Shown in pieces: positions 8,204 through 16,300 of a stretch of 64,000 nt of DNA. The DNA comes from JBBQVZ01 sp963695975 (GTDB taxonomy: Bacteria > Actinomycetota > UBA4738 > HRBIN12), in the NCBI GenBank assembly GCA_963695975.1, contig CAVOIB010000001.1, positions 67,313 through 131,312 on the forward strand, read 5' to 3'. Under the pieces are notes generated by a model. The model was given only the letters and a program-made list of their open reading frames with translations, was not told the DNA's origin and made no database searches. Every line of letters begins with the position of its first letter. Position 1 is the first letter of the stretch. The position numbers were made by a program, and so were the translations under genes.

Positions 8204-9177
8204 CAGTACGTCACCGTCCGGCGCACGGCCTCGGCGATCCGTTCGACGCTTGGCAGGTAGTGCTGCTCCAGCGACGCCGGCGGATATGGCGTGTCCCACC
8301 CGGTCACTCGCGCGACCGGCGCCTCCAGATGATCGAACGCCTCGTCCATCACGCGCGCCGCGATCTCCGCGCCCATCCCGAGCGTCCGCGCGGCCTCGTG
8401 CACGACGACCACCCGCCCCGTCTCGCGGACGCACCGCCCGATCAGGCCCAGGTCGAGCGGCGACAGCGACCGAAGGTCGACGACGCGGGCCTCGATCCCC
8501 TCCGCGGCGAGCGCGTCGGCCGCCTCGACCGAACGCGCGACCATCGCGCCGTACGTCACGATCGCGCAGCCGTCGCCCCCGCGGACGATCCGCCCCTCGC
8601 CGATGCCCGGGCCCTCGACGGTCAACTCGCCGTCTTCCTTCGTCCAATAGCGGGCCTTGGGCTCCAGCACGATCACCGGGTCGGGGTCGGCGATCGCCAG
8701 GCGGAGCAACCGGTACGCGTCCAGCGGCGACGAAGGCACGACGACCTTCAAGCCGGCCGTATGAACGTAGTAGGTCTCCGGGCTCTCGCCATGGTGCTCC
8801 TTCCCGCGGATCCCGCCGAACGAGGGGATCCGGATCGTGATCGGCATCTCGACGCGGCCGCGCGTGCGCTCGCGGTACTTGGCCACGTGGCTGATCACCT
8901 GGTCGAGCGCCGGGTAGCTGAACCCGTCGAACTGCAACTCGACGACCGCCTTCCATCCGGCCAGCGCCAGGCCGACCGCGGCGCCGGTCATCGCCGCCTC
9001 CGCGATCGGCGTGTCGAACACGCGCTCGGCGCCGAACTCCTCCTGCAACCCGTCGGTGACGCGGAACACCCCGCCGAGCGCCCCGACGTCCTCTCCGTAG
9101 ACGAGGACGCGCGGATCCTCGGCGAGCGCGTGCCGGAGCGCGGCGTTCAGCGCGGCCGACATCGTGATCTCAGGCAT
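8203..9177 (-). CDS. 2-oxoacid dehydrogenase E1 component, beta subunit
   Basis: 324-residue transketolase-type beta subunit. Seen are the thiamine-site Glu region (VLVYGEDVGALGGVFRVT), FDTPIAEAAMTGAAVGLA, the loop PSFGGIRGKEHHGESPE and the C-terminal VTGWDTPYPP segment. The start is the ATG at 9177 (MPEITMSAALNAAL) where homology begins; the open frame extends further upstream inside E1alpha and is not used. It overlaps the 3' end of the E1alpha gene by 8 bp. The HHGE loop is typical of the actinobacterial pyruvate/branched-chain group, and the substrate is not settled by sequence. Confidence 0.94.
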   Translation of the reverse strand: MPEITMSAALNAALRHALAEDPRVLVYGEDVGALGGVFRVTDGLQEEFGAERVFDTPIAEAAMTGAAVGLALAGWKAVVELQFDGFSYPALDQVISHVAKYRERTRGRVEMPITIRIPSFGGIRGKEHHGESPETYYVHTAGLKVVVPSSPLDAYRLLRLAIADPDPVIVLEPKARYWTKEDGELTVEGPGIGEGRIVRGGDGCAIVTYGAMVARSVEAADALAAEGIEARVVDLRSLSPLDLGLIGRCVRETGRVVVVHEAARTLGMGAEIAARVMDEAFDHLEAPVARVTGWDTPYPPASLEQHYLPSVERIAEAVRRTVTY

Positions 9178-10234
9178 CGCCGAGCGCCTCCGCTCGCTGG
9201 CGCAGGAACGCCGGCGGCGGATCCGCGTACGTCCAGTCGAACATCCACTCGGTTGGCGGCGCCTCGGTGGCGACGAGGTCCGCGCGGATCTGGGCGACGC
9301 GCGCGCCAGCCTGCGCTTCGCAGTCCGCGACGAACACCTCGTCGGCGTGACCGGCCGCGAGGAGCCACGCCCGGTACCGCTCGATCGGATCCTGCGCGCG
9401 CCAGCGTTCGACCTCGGCCTCGTCACGGTAGCGGCCGGCGTCGTCGGCGGTCGTGTGCGGTCCCATGCGGTAGGTCATCGCCTCGATCAGCGTGGGTCCC
9501 TCGCCGGCGCGCGCGCGCGTCACGGCCTCCTTCGTCACCTGATAGACGGCGAGGACGTCGTTCCCGTCCACGCGTACCCCGGGGAAGCCGTAGCCTTCGG
9601 CGCGCTTCCAGATCTCGCCGGTGGTCTGCGACGTGGTCGGCACGCTGATCGCCCACCCGTTGTTCTGGCAGAACAGGATCGCCGGCGAGCCGAACACCGA
9701 TGCCATGTTCGCGGCCTCGTGGAAGTCGCCCTCGCTCGCTGAGCCGTCGCCGAAGTACGCGATCGCGCACGCCGAGATCCCGTCGAGCCGGAGCCCCATC
9801 GCGTAGCCGACGGCGTGCGCGATCTGGGTCGCGGTCGGCACGCAGATCGGCGCGAACCGCGTGGCGCGCGGATCGTACGGGCCTCCGTGCCAGGTTCCCC
9901 GGTGGTAGTGGAGGTACTGCACGGGATCCACCCCTCGGACGAGGGCCACCGCCAGTTCGCGGAAGGACGGGAACACGAAGTCGTCGGCCCCGAGTGCGAA
10001 CGCCGAGCCAACCTGGGCGGCCTCCTGGCCTTCGAACGGCGGGTAGACGGTCAGCTCCCCCTGGCGCTGGAGCGCGAAACAGGCGCGATCCAGCTGGCGC
10101 GCGAGCAGCATCCAGCGCAACAGCTCTCGGAGCTCGTCGGGCTCGAGCCCGACGTCGGGATCCCCGGTGGGGGTGCCGTCGGGCGCGATGAGACGGAACG
10201 GCTCGCTGCCGCCCCGGGGATCGATTGCTGCCAA
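9170..10234 (-). CDS. 2-oxoacid dehydrogenase E1 component, alpha subunit
   Basis: About 354 residues. The thiamine-diphosphate motif is complete: GDGSASEGDFHEAAN near residues 168-183 ending in QNNGW. Other family features are FEGQEAAQVGSAFAL, the HGGPYDPRATRF loop and MTYRMGPHTTADDAGRYR near the phosphorylation-loop region. I prefer the TTG at 10234 because an AGGAG sits about 9 nt upstream; an ORF from a codon at 10300 is also open but would overlap the divergent promoter. A TATGCT hexamer on the minus strand (10265-10270) gives a leader of about 24 nt. It heads the six-gene operon E1alpha-E1beta-E2-cobalamin-binding-DMT-phosphorylase. Confidence 0.92.
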   Translation of the reverse strand: MAAIDPRGGSEPFRLIAPDGTPTGDPDVGLEPDELRELLRWMLLARQLDRACFALQRQGELTVYPPFEGQEAAQVGSAFALGADDFVFPSFRELAVALVRGVDPVQYLHYHRGTWHGGPYDPRATRFAPICVPTATQIAHAVGYAMGLRLDGISACAIAYFGDGSASEGDFHEAANMASVFGSPAILFCQNNGWAISVPTTSQTTGEIWKRAEGYGFPGVRVDGNDVLAVYQVTKEAVTRARAGEGPTLIEAMTYRMGPHTTADDAGRYRDEAEVERWRAQDPIERYRAWLLAAGHADEVFVADCEAQAGARVAQIRADLVATEAPPTEWMFDWTYADPPPAFLRQRAEALGDA

Positions 10235-10264
10235 GGCTTCAGCTCCTGCGCCGGGAACGCCGAG

Positions 10265-10294
10265 AGCATAGGGGATGGCGCCGTTCGCTAGACT
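10265..10294. promoter_or_regulatory. Divergent promoter pair between E1alpha operon and the 10302 gene
   Basis: Two back-to-back -10-like hexamers occupy this intergenic stretch: TATGCT read on the minus strand (10265-10270) for the dehydrogenase operon and TAGACT read on the plus strand (10289-10294), 7 nt before the GTG at 10302. Their -35 regions would overlap each other, so the two transcripts may interfere. No convincing -35 hexamer or operator palindrome is visible. Confidence 0.55.
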
Positions 10295-10301
10295 CCGCAA
10301 C

Positions 10302-11108
10302 GTGGTTCCCAGCGCCTACCTCCGGGTGTTCCAGCCGATCGATGCGTTCGAGCGTCACGAGCAAGCGCACTGGGAGCGCTACCTGGTGGATGGGACACGC
10401 TCGGTGGCCTTCCGCCCGCGATACGTCGACCGTGCGACGAGCGGACGCCTGGGGATGATGGCGCCGGCGGACGGCGAACACGCGGAGGTCAGAGTGATCG
10501 ACGGCCGGACCTACGTGAGCCCGTGGCGGATGCGTCTCCGCGTGCTGGCCTCGCTGCTGTCGTTCGTGGAGTCGGCGCCGCTGGAGCTCTCTGAGCAGTT
10601 CGTCTCGAAGCAGGACGCGAAACGTGCGGCGAAGGAGCTGAACAAGATGCGGCGGCGGGACCCGCATACCGTCGCGTTCGTGCATCAGAGCCCCTGGCAC
10701 GTGCCGATCCGGTGGTTCGTCTTGTTCGACGACGGCGAACGGTGGCTGGGCGAGGACGAGTTCGGGCGGACACGACTCCGGTATCGGACCACGGCGCGCC
10801 GGGCGATGCGCAGGGCGGAGCGCGCGGTCCCGGTCTTACGGCGGACCGACCTGGGCCCGATCTCCGAGCTCATCGTCGACCTGCACCAGTGGCTCGCGGC
10901 GTTCGATCAAGCCTCGCTGTTGGAGCTCGACTACGCGACGCTCTGCGACTTCATGACGTGGGACGAACTCGACGACGATCGGTCGTCGCGCGATCTTCAC
11001 GAGGCGCTCGACGCGCTGGAGCGCGAAGAGTTCCCGCGCTCGGCGGACATCTACCAGGGTGTGTTGACGCACTGGGCCGAGGTCCGCAGCCGCGAGATCA
11101 TGAACTGA
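10302..11108 (+). CDS. Conserved hypothetical protein, actinobacterial type
   Basis: 268 residues, not assigned to a known family. The N-terminal part (SAYLRVFQPIDAF, HEQAHWERYLVDG) and the Trp-rich centre (HVPIRWFVLFDDGERWLGEDE) look well folded, with an Arg-rich stretch and an acidic C-terminal helical part. No signal peptide, membrane segment or metal motif is seen, so it should be cytosolic. The start is the GTG at 10302, 7 nt after TAGACT, as for other leaderless genes here. I recall similar actinobacterial hypothetical proteins of this size but no characterised one. Confidence 0.75.
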   Translation: MVPSAYLRVFQPIDAFERHEQAHWERYLVDGTRSVAFRPRYVDRATSGRLGMMAPADGEHAEVRVIDGRTYVSPWRMRLRVLASLLSFVESAPLELSEQFVSKQDAKRAAKELNKMRRRDPHTVAFVHQSPWHVPIRWFVLFDDGERWLGEDEFGRTRLRYRTTARRAMRRAERAVPVLRRTDLGPISELIVDLHQWLAAFDQASLLELDYATLCDFMTWDELDDDRSSRDLHEALDALEREEFPRSADIYQGVLTHWAEVRSREIMN

Positions 11109-11129
11109 TCTGGAAAGGGCCGTGGCGCG

Positions 11130-11948
11130 ATGCCGACGGCAACGTTCATCGTGACTGGCGCGACCGGGGCGATCGGGGGCGCGGCGGCGCAGTCGCTGGC
11201 CAATGGTGGATCGACCGTCGTCCTGGTGACCCGCAACGAAGGACGAGCGGAGCCGGTTCGTGAGCGGGTCGAACGTGCCGGTGGCACGGCCGAGATAGCG
11301 GTGGCCGACCTGGCGCGACCGGAGTCGGTCCGAGCGTTCGTCGCGTCGTTCCGCGAAGCCCACGAGCGACTCGACGGACTGGTCAACTGCGCCGCGGTCA
11401 TGACGCGGGACCGCACCTTGACACCGGAGGGCGTCGAGCTGATGTTCGCGACCAACCACCTGGGTCCGTTCCTCCTGACGAACCTCCTCTTGCCGTCGCT
11501 GGAGACCGGCGGGCCGGCTCGGGTCCTCACGGTGTCAGCGCCGTCCACGGTTGCGGTCGACCTGGATGACTTGCAGAGCGAGCGATCCTTCCGCGGGATG
11601 CGTGCGTTCGGCGCTTCGAAGACGGCGAACCTGTTGTTCACGTTCGCGCTCGCGCGGCGACTCGACCCAGCCGAAGTGACGGCGAACGCGTTGCATCCCG
11701 GACTCGTCAAGTCGTCGCTCACGAGAGAGATGCCCGGACCGGCCCGCGGCGTCATGCGGTTGGTCTCGGCAGAGCCGGCCCACGCGGGTGACACGATCGG
11801 CGAGCTCATGACCTCACCGCGTTTCGCGGGCGTTACGGGTCGCTTCTTCAAGGGAACGCGCCCGATCGAACCACCCAAGGTGGCCTCGGACGAAGCCGCC
11901 CAGGAACGGCTGTGGGAAGAGAGCGCCCGCCTCACGGGGTTGGGCTGA
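11130..11948 (+). CDS. Short-chain dehydrogenase/reductase, retinol-dehydrogenase-like, catalytic Tyr replaced
   Basis: 272-residue Rossmann-fold SDR. The cofactor motif TGATGAIGG is at residues 8-16, the NCAAV segment replaces the usual NNAG, and ATNHLGPFLLTNLLLP and ALHPGLVKSSL are typical of the retinol-dehydrogenase-like branch. The expected catalytic YxxxK reads FGASK: the codon is TTC, so Tyr is replaced by Phe while Lys is kept. This should abolish or alter normal SDR acid-base chemistry unless it is a sequencing error. It starts with ATG 21 nt after the previous gene, so the two may be co-transcribed. Confidence 0.88.
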   Translation: MPTATFIVTGATGAIGGAAAQSLANGGSTVVLVTRNEGRAEPVRERVERAGGTAEIAVADLARPESVRAFVASFREAHERLDGLVNCAAVMTRDRTLTPEGVELMFATNHLGPFLLTNLLLPSLETGGPARVLTVSAPSTVAVDLDDLQSERSFRGMRAFGASKTANLLFTFALARRLDPAEVTANALHPGLVKSSLTREMPGPARGVMRLVSAEPAHAGDTIGELMTSPRFAGVTGRFFKGTRPIEPPKVASDEAAQERLWEESARLTGLG

Positions 11949-11993
11949 CCAGGATGACGGGACGCCAGTTCACGACCGGAGGGGAGGCACAGC

Positions 11994-12036
11994 ATGAAGA
12001 TCGGCGTGCTCGGAACGGGATGGTCGGACAGACGAT
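11994..12036 (+). pseudogene. 5' remnant of an NAD(P)-binding reductase gene cut off at tRNA-Phe
   Basis: A ribosome-binding-like GGAGGGGAGG precedes an ATG followed by MKIGVLGTG, the start of an F420/NADP reductase-type Rossmann protein. One base appears deleted after that (GGGATGG to GGATGG): in the next frame the sequence continues MVGQTI, as expected for this family. Similarity stops 2-3 nt before the 3' end of the minus-strand tRNA-Phe. Only about 14 codons survive. It looks like a gene truncated at the tRNA end. Confidence 0.5.
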
Positions 12037-12038
12037 CG

Positions 12039-12111
12039 TGGCCAGGGGCAGAATCGAACTGCCGACACCGCGGTTTTCAGCCGCGTGCTCTGCCATCTGA
12101 GCTACCTGGCC
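12039..12111 (-). tRNA. tRNA-Phe (GAA)
   Basis: 73-nt cloverleaf: 7-bp acceptor GGCCAGG/CCTGGCC with discriminator A, D-arm GCTCAGATGGCAGAGC, anticodon loop CTGAAAA with anticodon GAA, T-arm with TTCGATT. CCA is not encoded. Third gene of a Glu-Asp-Phe cluster read on the minus strand. Confidence 0.95.
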
Positions 12112-12120
12112 CGGTGGAGC

Positions 12121-12198
12121 TGGCGCGGGTGACGGGCTTCGATCCCGCGATCTTCGCCTTGACAGGGCGATGAGGACTCCGGACTCCTCCACACCCGC
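12121..12198 (-). tRNA. tRNA-Asp (GTC), CCA encoded
   Basis: Acceptor GCGGGTG/CACCCGC, D-stem GAGG/CCTC, anticodon stem TCGCC/GGCGA with loop CTGTCAA (anticodon GTC), T-arm loop ATCGAAG, discriminator G followed by a genomic CCA (12121-12123). The T-loop begins with A where T54 is normal. The encoded CCA contrasts with its two neighbours and with tRNA-Lys at 17.6 kb. Discriminator G73 is the normal identity base for tRNA-Asp. Confidence 0.88.
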
Positions 12199-12218
12199 GT
12201 GTATTCGGTTGTGCTGCG

Positions 12219-12291
12219 TGCCCCCAACGGGATTCGAACCCGTGCCGCCGCCTTGAAAGGGCGGTGTCCTAGGCCGCTAGACGATGGGGGC
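12219..12291 (-). tRNA. tRNA-Glu (TTC)
   Basis: 73-nt cloverleaf with acceptor GCCCCCA/TGGGGGC, discriminator A, anticodon loop CTTTCAA (anticodon TTC) and T-loop TTCGAAT. CCA not encoded. Its 5' end overlaps the last codons of the DUF192 gene by about 15 nt, so the tRNA cluster and that gene probably share one transcript. Confidence 0.95.
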
Positions 12292-12672
12292 TTGCCTGCC
12301 CAGCTGCTCAACGGCCACGAGAGGCGCAGCCGGAAGAGTATAGCGACGGCGGTGCGCCCCCACCCGCTTGAGATGGTCGCCGACCCGGACGTCGGCGCCG
12401 ATGTGAGACTCGAGGACCCGCCGAGCGCGGCGGCAGAACAAGACGCGTCCGCTCGGCGCTCGCACGACGCGGATGACCCGCCAGCTGCTATCGAGGAAGA
12501 CCACGGTGATCGGTGTCAGCATCCCGAACGTGTGGACGGAGCGGCACCGTTCGATGAGGAGGGCTTCGTCTGGGGCGAGGCGATCGCGGCCGCGCAACCC
12601 GCGCGTCCGCTCGCGATGCGTCCGAGGGATCGCTGCATCGAACGCGCGCTGACTCTGGGTGGCTACCACCAT
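12277..12672 (-). CDS. DUF192 (COG1430) family protein
   Basis: 131 residues. The family core is clear: GLRGRDRLAPDEALLIERC, then SVHTFGMLTPITVVFLD, VVRAPSGRVLF and a GADVRVGD turn near the end. The DUF192 fold is a small beta-barrel domain of unknown function, often secreted or associated with carbohydrate or archaeosine-related genes; no signal peptide is seen here. The start at 12672 (MVVATQSQRAF) is chosen because upstream codons are not family-like. Its stop lies inside the tRNA-Glu gene. A decayed copy of the same family occurs at 17.4 kb. Confidence 0.82.
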   Translation of the reverse strand: MVVATQSQRAFDAAIPRTHRERTRGLRGRDRLAPDEALLIERCRSVHTFGMLTPITVVFLDSSWRVIRVVRAPSGRVLFCRRARRVLESHIGADVRVGDHLKRVGAHRRRYTLPAAPLVAVEQLGRQAPIV

Positions 12673-12691
12673 GGTCCGCACCGCTCGAAAC

Positions 12692-13102
12692 CTAGGCGGT
12701 GTGGCCGACATCGGCCCAGCGGAGAACGATCTCCCTGACGTCCCTCGAGCCAAGCACCGACGCCGCGTGCTCTGAGCTCATGCCTGCAACGAACGACGTG
12801 ACGCTCTCGACCGCGTCCTGGCCAGCGTCGGCTGCGCCGCCGTCATCGCCAACGGCGTCCAGCGAACGCACGCCATCGCGTCGGAGGATGACCGAGACGG
12901 TCGGCCGTCGTGAGCCCTGCTCGAGGAGCGCCGAGCCGAGCACGATCCGCGCCGAGGTCTCGTACTTCTCACGGCCGATCGCTCGAGCGATCTCGATCCC
13001 CTGGATCCCTGCTTCCTCCGCGACCTGCCAACGATCCTGGAGCGATGCGATCTCGGCTCGGGTGACCGAGAGTCGGCCGGGCGCCATTTCGCCGGACTCC
13101 AC
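12692..13102 (-). pseudogene. Degenerate C-terminal tail of a cyclase/AAA/TPR regulator
   Basis: The frame contains IEIARAIGREKYETSARIVLG, a typical TPR pair from the large cyclase-AAA-TPR proteins, and ends SFVAGMSSEHAASVLGS with a DVREIVL tail, matching the usual C-terminus of that family. The middle is shortened and no longer follows the TPR pattern, and there is no cyclase or AAA part attached. I read it as a remnant of a paralogue that once extended upstream, lying just behind the intact cyclase gene. It could in principle still be translated as a small helical protein. Confidence 0.5.
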
Positions 13103-13113
13103 CAGTGAATCGG

Positions 13114-13308
13114 CTAGTTAGCGAAGTCGACGTCGCCAAGCTCGAGCGTGAACGCTCGATCCAAGACCTTTGGGCTAGACGCGTACGTCGTCTCGTCCGC
13201 ATTGACTGTGCCGAAAATTCCCTCCTGCGTCCGCCCTTGGGCGTCACGACCTGACTCAAGAACGCTCGACAGGTCCGAGAAGTAGTACTCGACGCGCGCA
13301 AGGTTCAT
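13114..13308 (-). CDS. Small protein translationally coupled to the cyclase gene
   Basis: 64 residues beginning MNLARVEYYFSDLSSVLES and ending FTLELGDVDFAN. Its ATG overlaps the TGA stop of the large cyclase gene (ATGA), so ribosomes finishing the cyclase should reinitiate here. No known domain, signal peptide or membrane segment is recognisable; composition is acidic and less GC-extreme than its neighbours. It may be a genuine partner of the cyclase or the start of a longer gene now truncated by the decayed TPR fragment that follows. Function unknown. Confidence 0.5.
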   Translation of the reverse strand: MNLARVEYYFSDLSSVLESGRDAQGRTQEGIFGTVNADETTYASSPKVLDRAFTLELGDVDFAN

Positions 13309-16300
13309 CTCGTCGAGCCGCCGGCCGCCGCAGCTCGCGCGGCGAAGCCGCGCCGGAGGGCATCGTCATCGATGTGGCGCGTCACCTCGTCGGCGATCGC
13401 ACGGATCTCGCGCCGAGCATCGGCGGCGCCGTCGGCGTCTCCGCGCCGACCGCGGATCTCGGCGAGGACCTCGAGCGCGGACCATCGCGCCAGGCGCTCG
13501 CCCAGCCGGCTCGAGCGCTCGAGCGACTCGCCGACGAGGCGTTCGGCGTCGTCGAGCTCGCCGGCGGCGACCCGCGCCCTCGCGAGCGTCGCGAGCGCCT
13601 CCGCGACGAAGATCTCGGCGCCGGTCGCCCGGAGCCGCTCGAGGAGGGGCTCGGCGGCTCCGGCCGCGGCGGCCGGAGCGCCGGCCGCGAGCTCGAGCCT
13701 GGAGCGGGTGAGCCCGGCCGCCGCGACCGTGAACGATCGTTGGATCTCGGGCAGCTTCGCCGAGACGAACCCCGCCAACGCCTCCCGCGCTCCTTCGAGG
13801 TCGCCGAGCGCGAGCAACGCCTCGGCGCGGGCCACGGTGGCGACCATGACGCCCGGCGCGATCCGCTCGAGCGCGATCGCGTACGCCTCGTCCGCGAGCG
13901 CGAGCGCCCGTTCGCCGTCGCCGGCCCACGCCACCACACTGGCGAACTCGGCTCGGGATTCGACGGCGGCGTACGCGAAGCCACCCTGCTCACCGAGCTC
14001 GCGGGATCCGTCGATCGACGCGATCGCGTCGCCGACCCGCCCGAGGTCGAGCTCGATCCGGTAGACGGGGATGAGCGCGTACGAGGCGCCCCAGCGGTTG
14101 CCGATCTCCTCGGAGATCGCGAACGCCCGGCGCGCCTCCTCCATCGCGTTCGCGTGCTCGCCCCGGATCAACCGCATCAGGCTCGAGGCCGTGAGGTTCT
14201 CCCCGAGCATCGGGATGTTCCCGAGCTCCTCCCAGATGCCGCGCGCCTCGGACAGCCGCTCCCAGGCGGTCGGGAAGTCGCCCCTGCTCATGTCGGCGCG
14301 CGAGACGTCCTGGAGCGTGAACGCGACCTGCTCGCGCGCGCCCAGCTCCCGCGCGATCGCGAGCGACGCCTCGCCGGCCTCGACCGCGCGGTCGTCGTCG
14401 CCGTTCCCGTAGATGTTCGAGACGACGACGTTCCAGAGCGCACGCGCCTCGGCCGCCCGGTCACCGAGGCGCCGCGCCACGACGGCGTTCTCCTCGGAGA
14501 GCTTCCGTCCGACCTCGGGGTCGAACAGCGGCGAGGGGGTTCCGTACAGCAGCGCGAGCGCCATGTTCGCGTCGAGCTCCATCGCCTCGTCACCGCGCTC
14601 GCGCGCGATCTTGCGCATCTCCTCGTACCCCGCCACCGCCTCGTGATGACGGCCCGCGACCTCGAGCGACCCGCCCCGTTCGCCGAACGCCGATCGCAGC
14701 ACCTCGGCGTCGGCACCGAGCCGGAGCCCCGCGTCGATCGCCGTCCGGTAGTGCGCCGCCGCCTCGCTGTTGGCGTACAGCCGTCGCGCCGTCTCGCCCG
14801 CGAGCAGCGCGAAGCGGAGGGTCGCCTCGTCGTCCCCCGCCTCTACGTAGTGGTGCACGAGCAGCGCGGCGACATCGGCGAGCCGGTCGGCGCTGCCGGC
14901 CTCGATCCCCTCCGCGACCCGGTGGTGGATCTCGCGGCGGTGTTTCACGAGCAGCGAGTCGTACGCCGCCTCCTGCGTGAGCGCGTGTCGGAACGTGTAC
15001 TCGCCGGGCGATCCCGTGACGGCGCGGATCAGGTCGCGCCGCTCGAGCTCGCGCAGGTCGCCGCCGACCTCGCCGTCCCCGATCACCGACCGAAGCACGT
15101 CCTCGTCGAACGTCCGCCCGATCACGGCGGCGGTCTGGAGCGTGCGCCGGGTGCGTTCGGGCAACCGGTCGAACCCGACCGTGATCAGGCTCTGCACCGT
15201 GTTCGGGATAGAGCGGACGGCGATGTCGTCGGTCAGGCGCAAGACCTCGCCCGCGCGTTCGAGCGCACCCGCGTCGACGAGCGAGCGGACGACCTCCTGC
15301 ACGAACAGCGGGTTGCCCTCGGTGCGCTCGAGGATCCGGTCGCGGAGCTCAGGCGGCAGCTCGGCGCCGGGCAGGAGCTCGTCGATCAGCCGCTCGCTCT
15401 CGCGTCCGTCGAGCGGCTCGAGGGCGATCGTCTCGGTGCGATCCGCCAGCTCGCGCTCGAGCCACTCCTTGAAGCCCCATGAGACGGCGTTCGGATCGGG
15501 ACGGAACGTCGCCACGACCACGTACGGCTGCTCGGCGACGAGCGCGGTCGTCGCGCGGACGAGGTCGAGCGACGCCTGGTCGCACCAATGCAGGTCCTCG
15601 AAGACGATCAGGTGCCGGCCGCCGTGCACGAGCGTCGCACCTACGACGAGCTCAGTCGCGGCGCGCTGGAACGCTTCGCCCTCGAGCGGCTCCTCGTCCT
15701 CGAGCTCGACACCGAGCAGCGCGCGGGTCACCCGCTCGCTCTGCTCGCGGAAGTCCTCGTGTGCGAGCGCGCCCATCAACGCCGCGATCTTCGAGCGCGC
15801 GACGTCCGGTGGATCGCGCTCGTCGATCCCAGCTCGCTCGCGGATCAGACGCCGATACTGCGCATACGGCTGCATGGCGTCGTACGGCACGCAATACCAG
15901 CGGTCCCACCGCCGGTCGTCCTCCGGTTCGAGCTCGGCCCAGATCGCGTCCGCCTCCTCGACGAGCCGGCTCTTGCCGATGCCGGGCTCACCGACGAGGA
16001 GCACCACTGTGCCGACCCCTTGACCGGTGCGCTCGAGCGCCGAGCGCACGCGCTCGAGCTCGCGCTCGCGGCCGACGAGTGGGGTCTCGAGCGTCCGTCC
16101 CGCGCGCACCCGCCACGGCGCCGCGAGCCGCCCGCGGACGCGGTACGCCGGCAGGGGTTCGCGCTTGCCCTTCACCTCGATGCGCCCGAGGTCCTCGACG
16201 TCGAACAGGTCCGCGACGAGCCGGAACGTGTCCTCGGTGATCTGGACCGTTCCGGGCTCGGCCGTCTGCTCCATCCGGGCGGCGACGTTCACCGCGTCGC

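Noticed and set aside
12102..12311. Short minus-strand protein over the tRNA-Glu/Asp genes
   Set aside because: It is a translation of tRNA sequence; the cloverleaves explain the stretch.
13374..15482. 702-residue open frame on the plus strand across the 13.3-16.8 kb cyclase gene
   Set aside because: It is Arg/Glu/Leu-rich without any motif and lies entirely antisense to a gene with clear domains; high-GC codon bias opens such frames.
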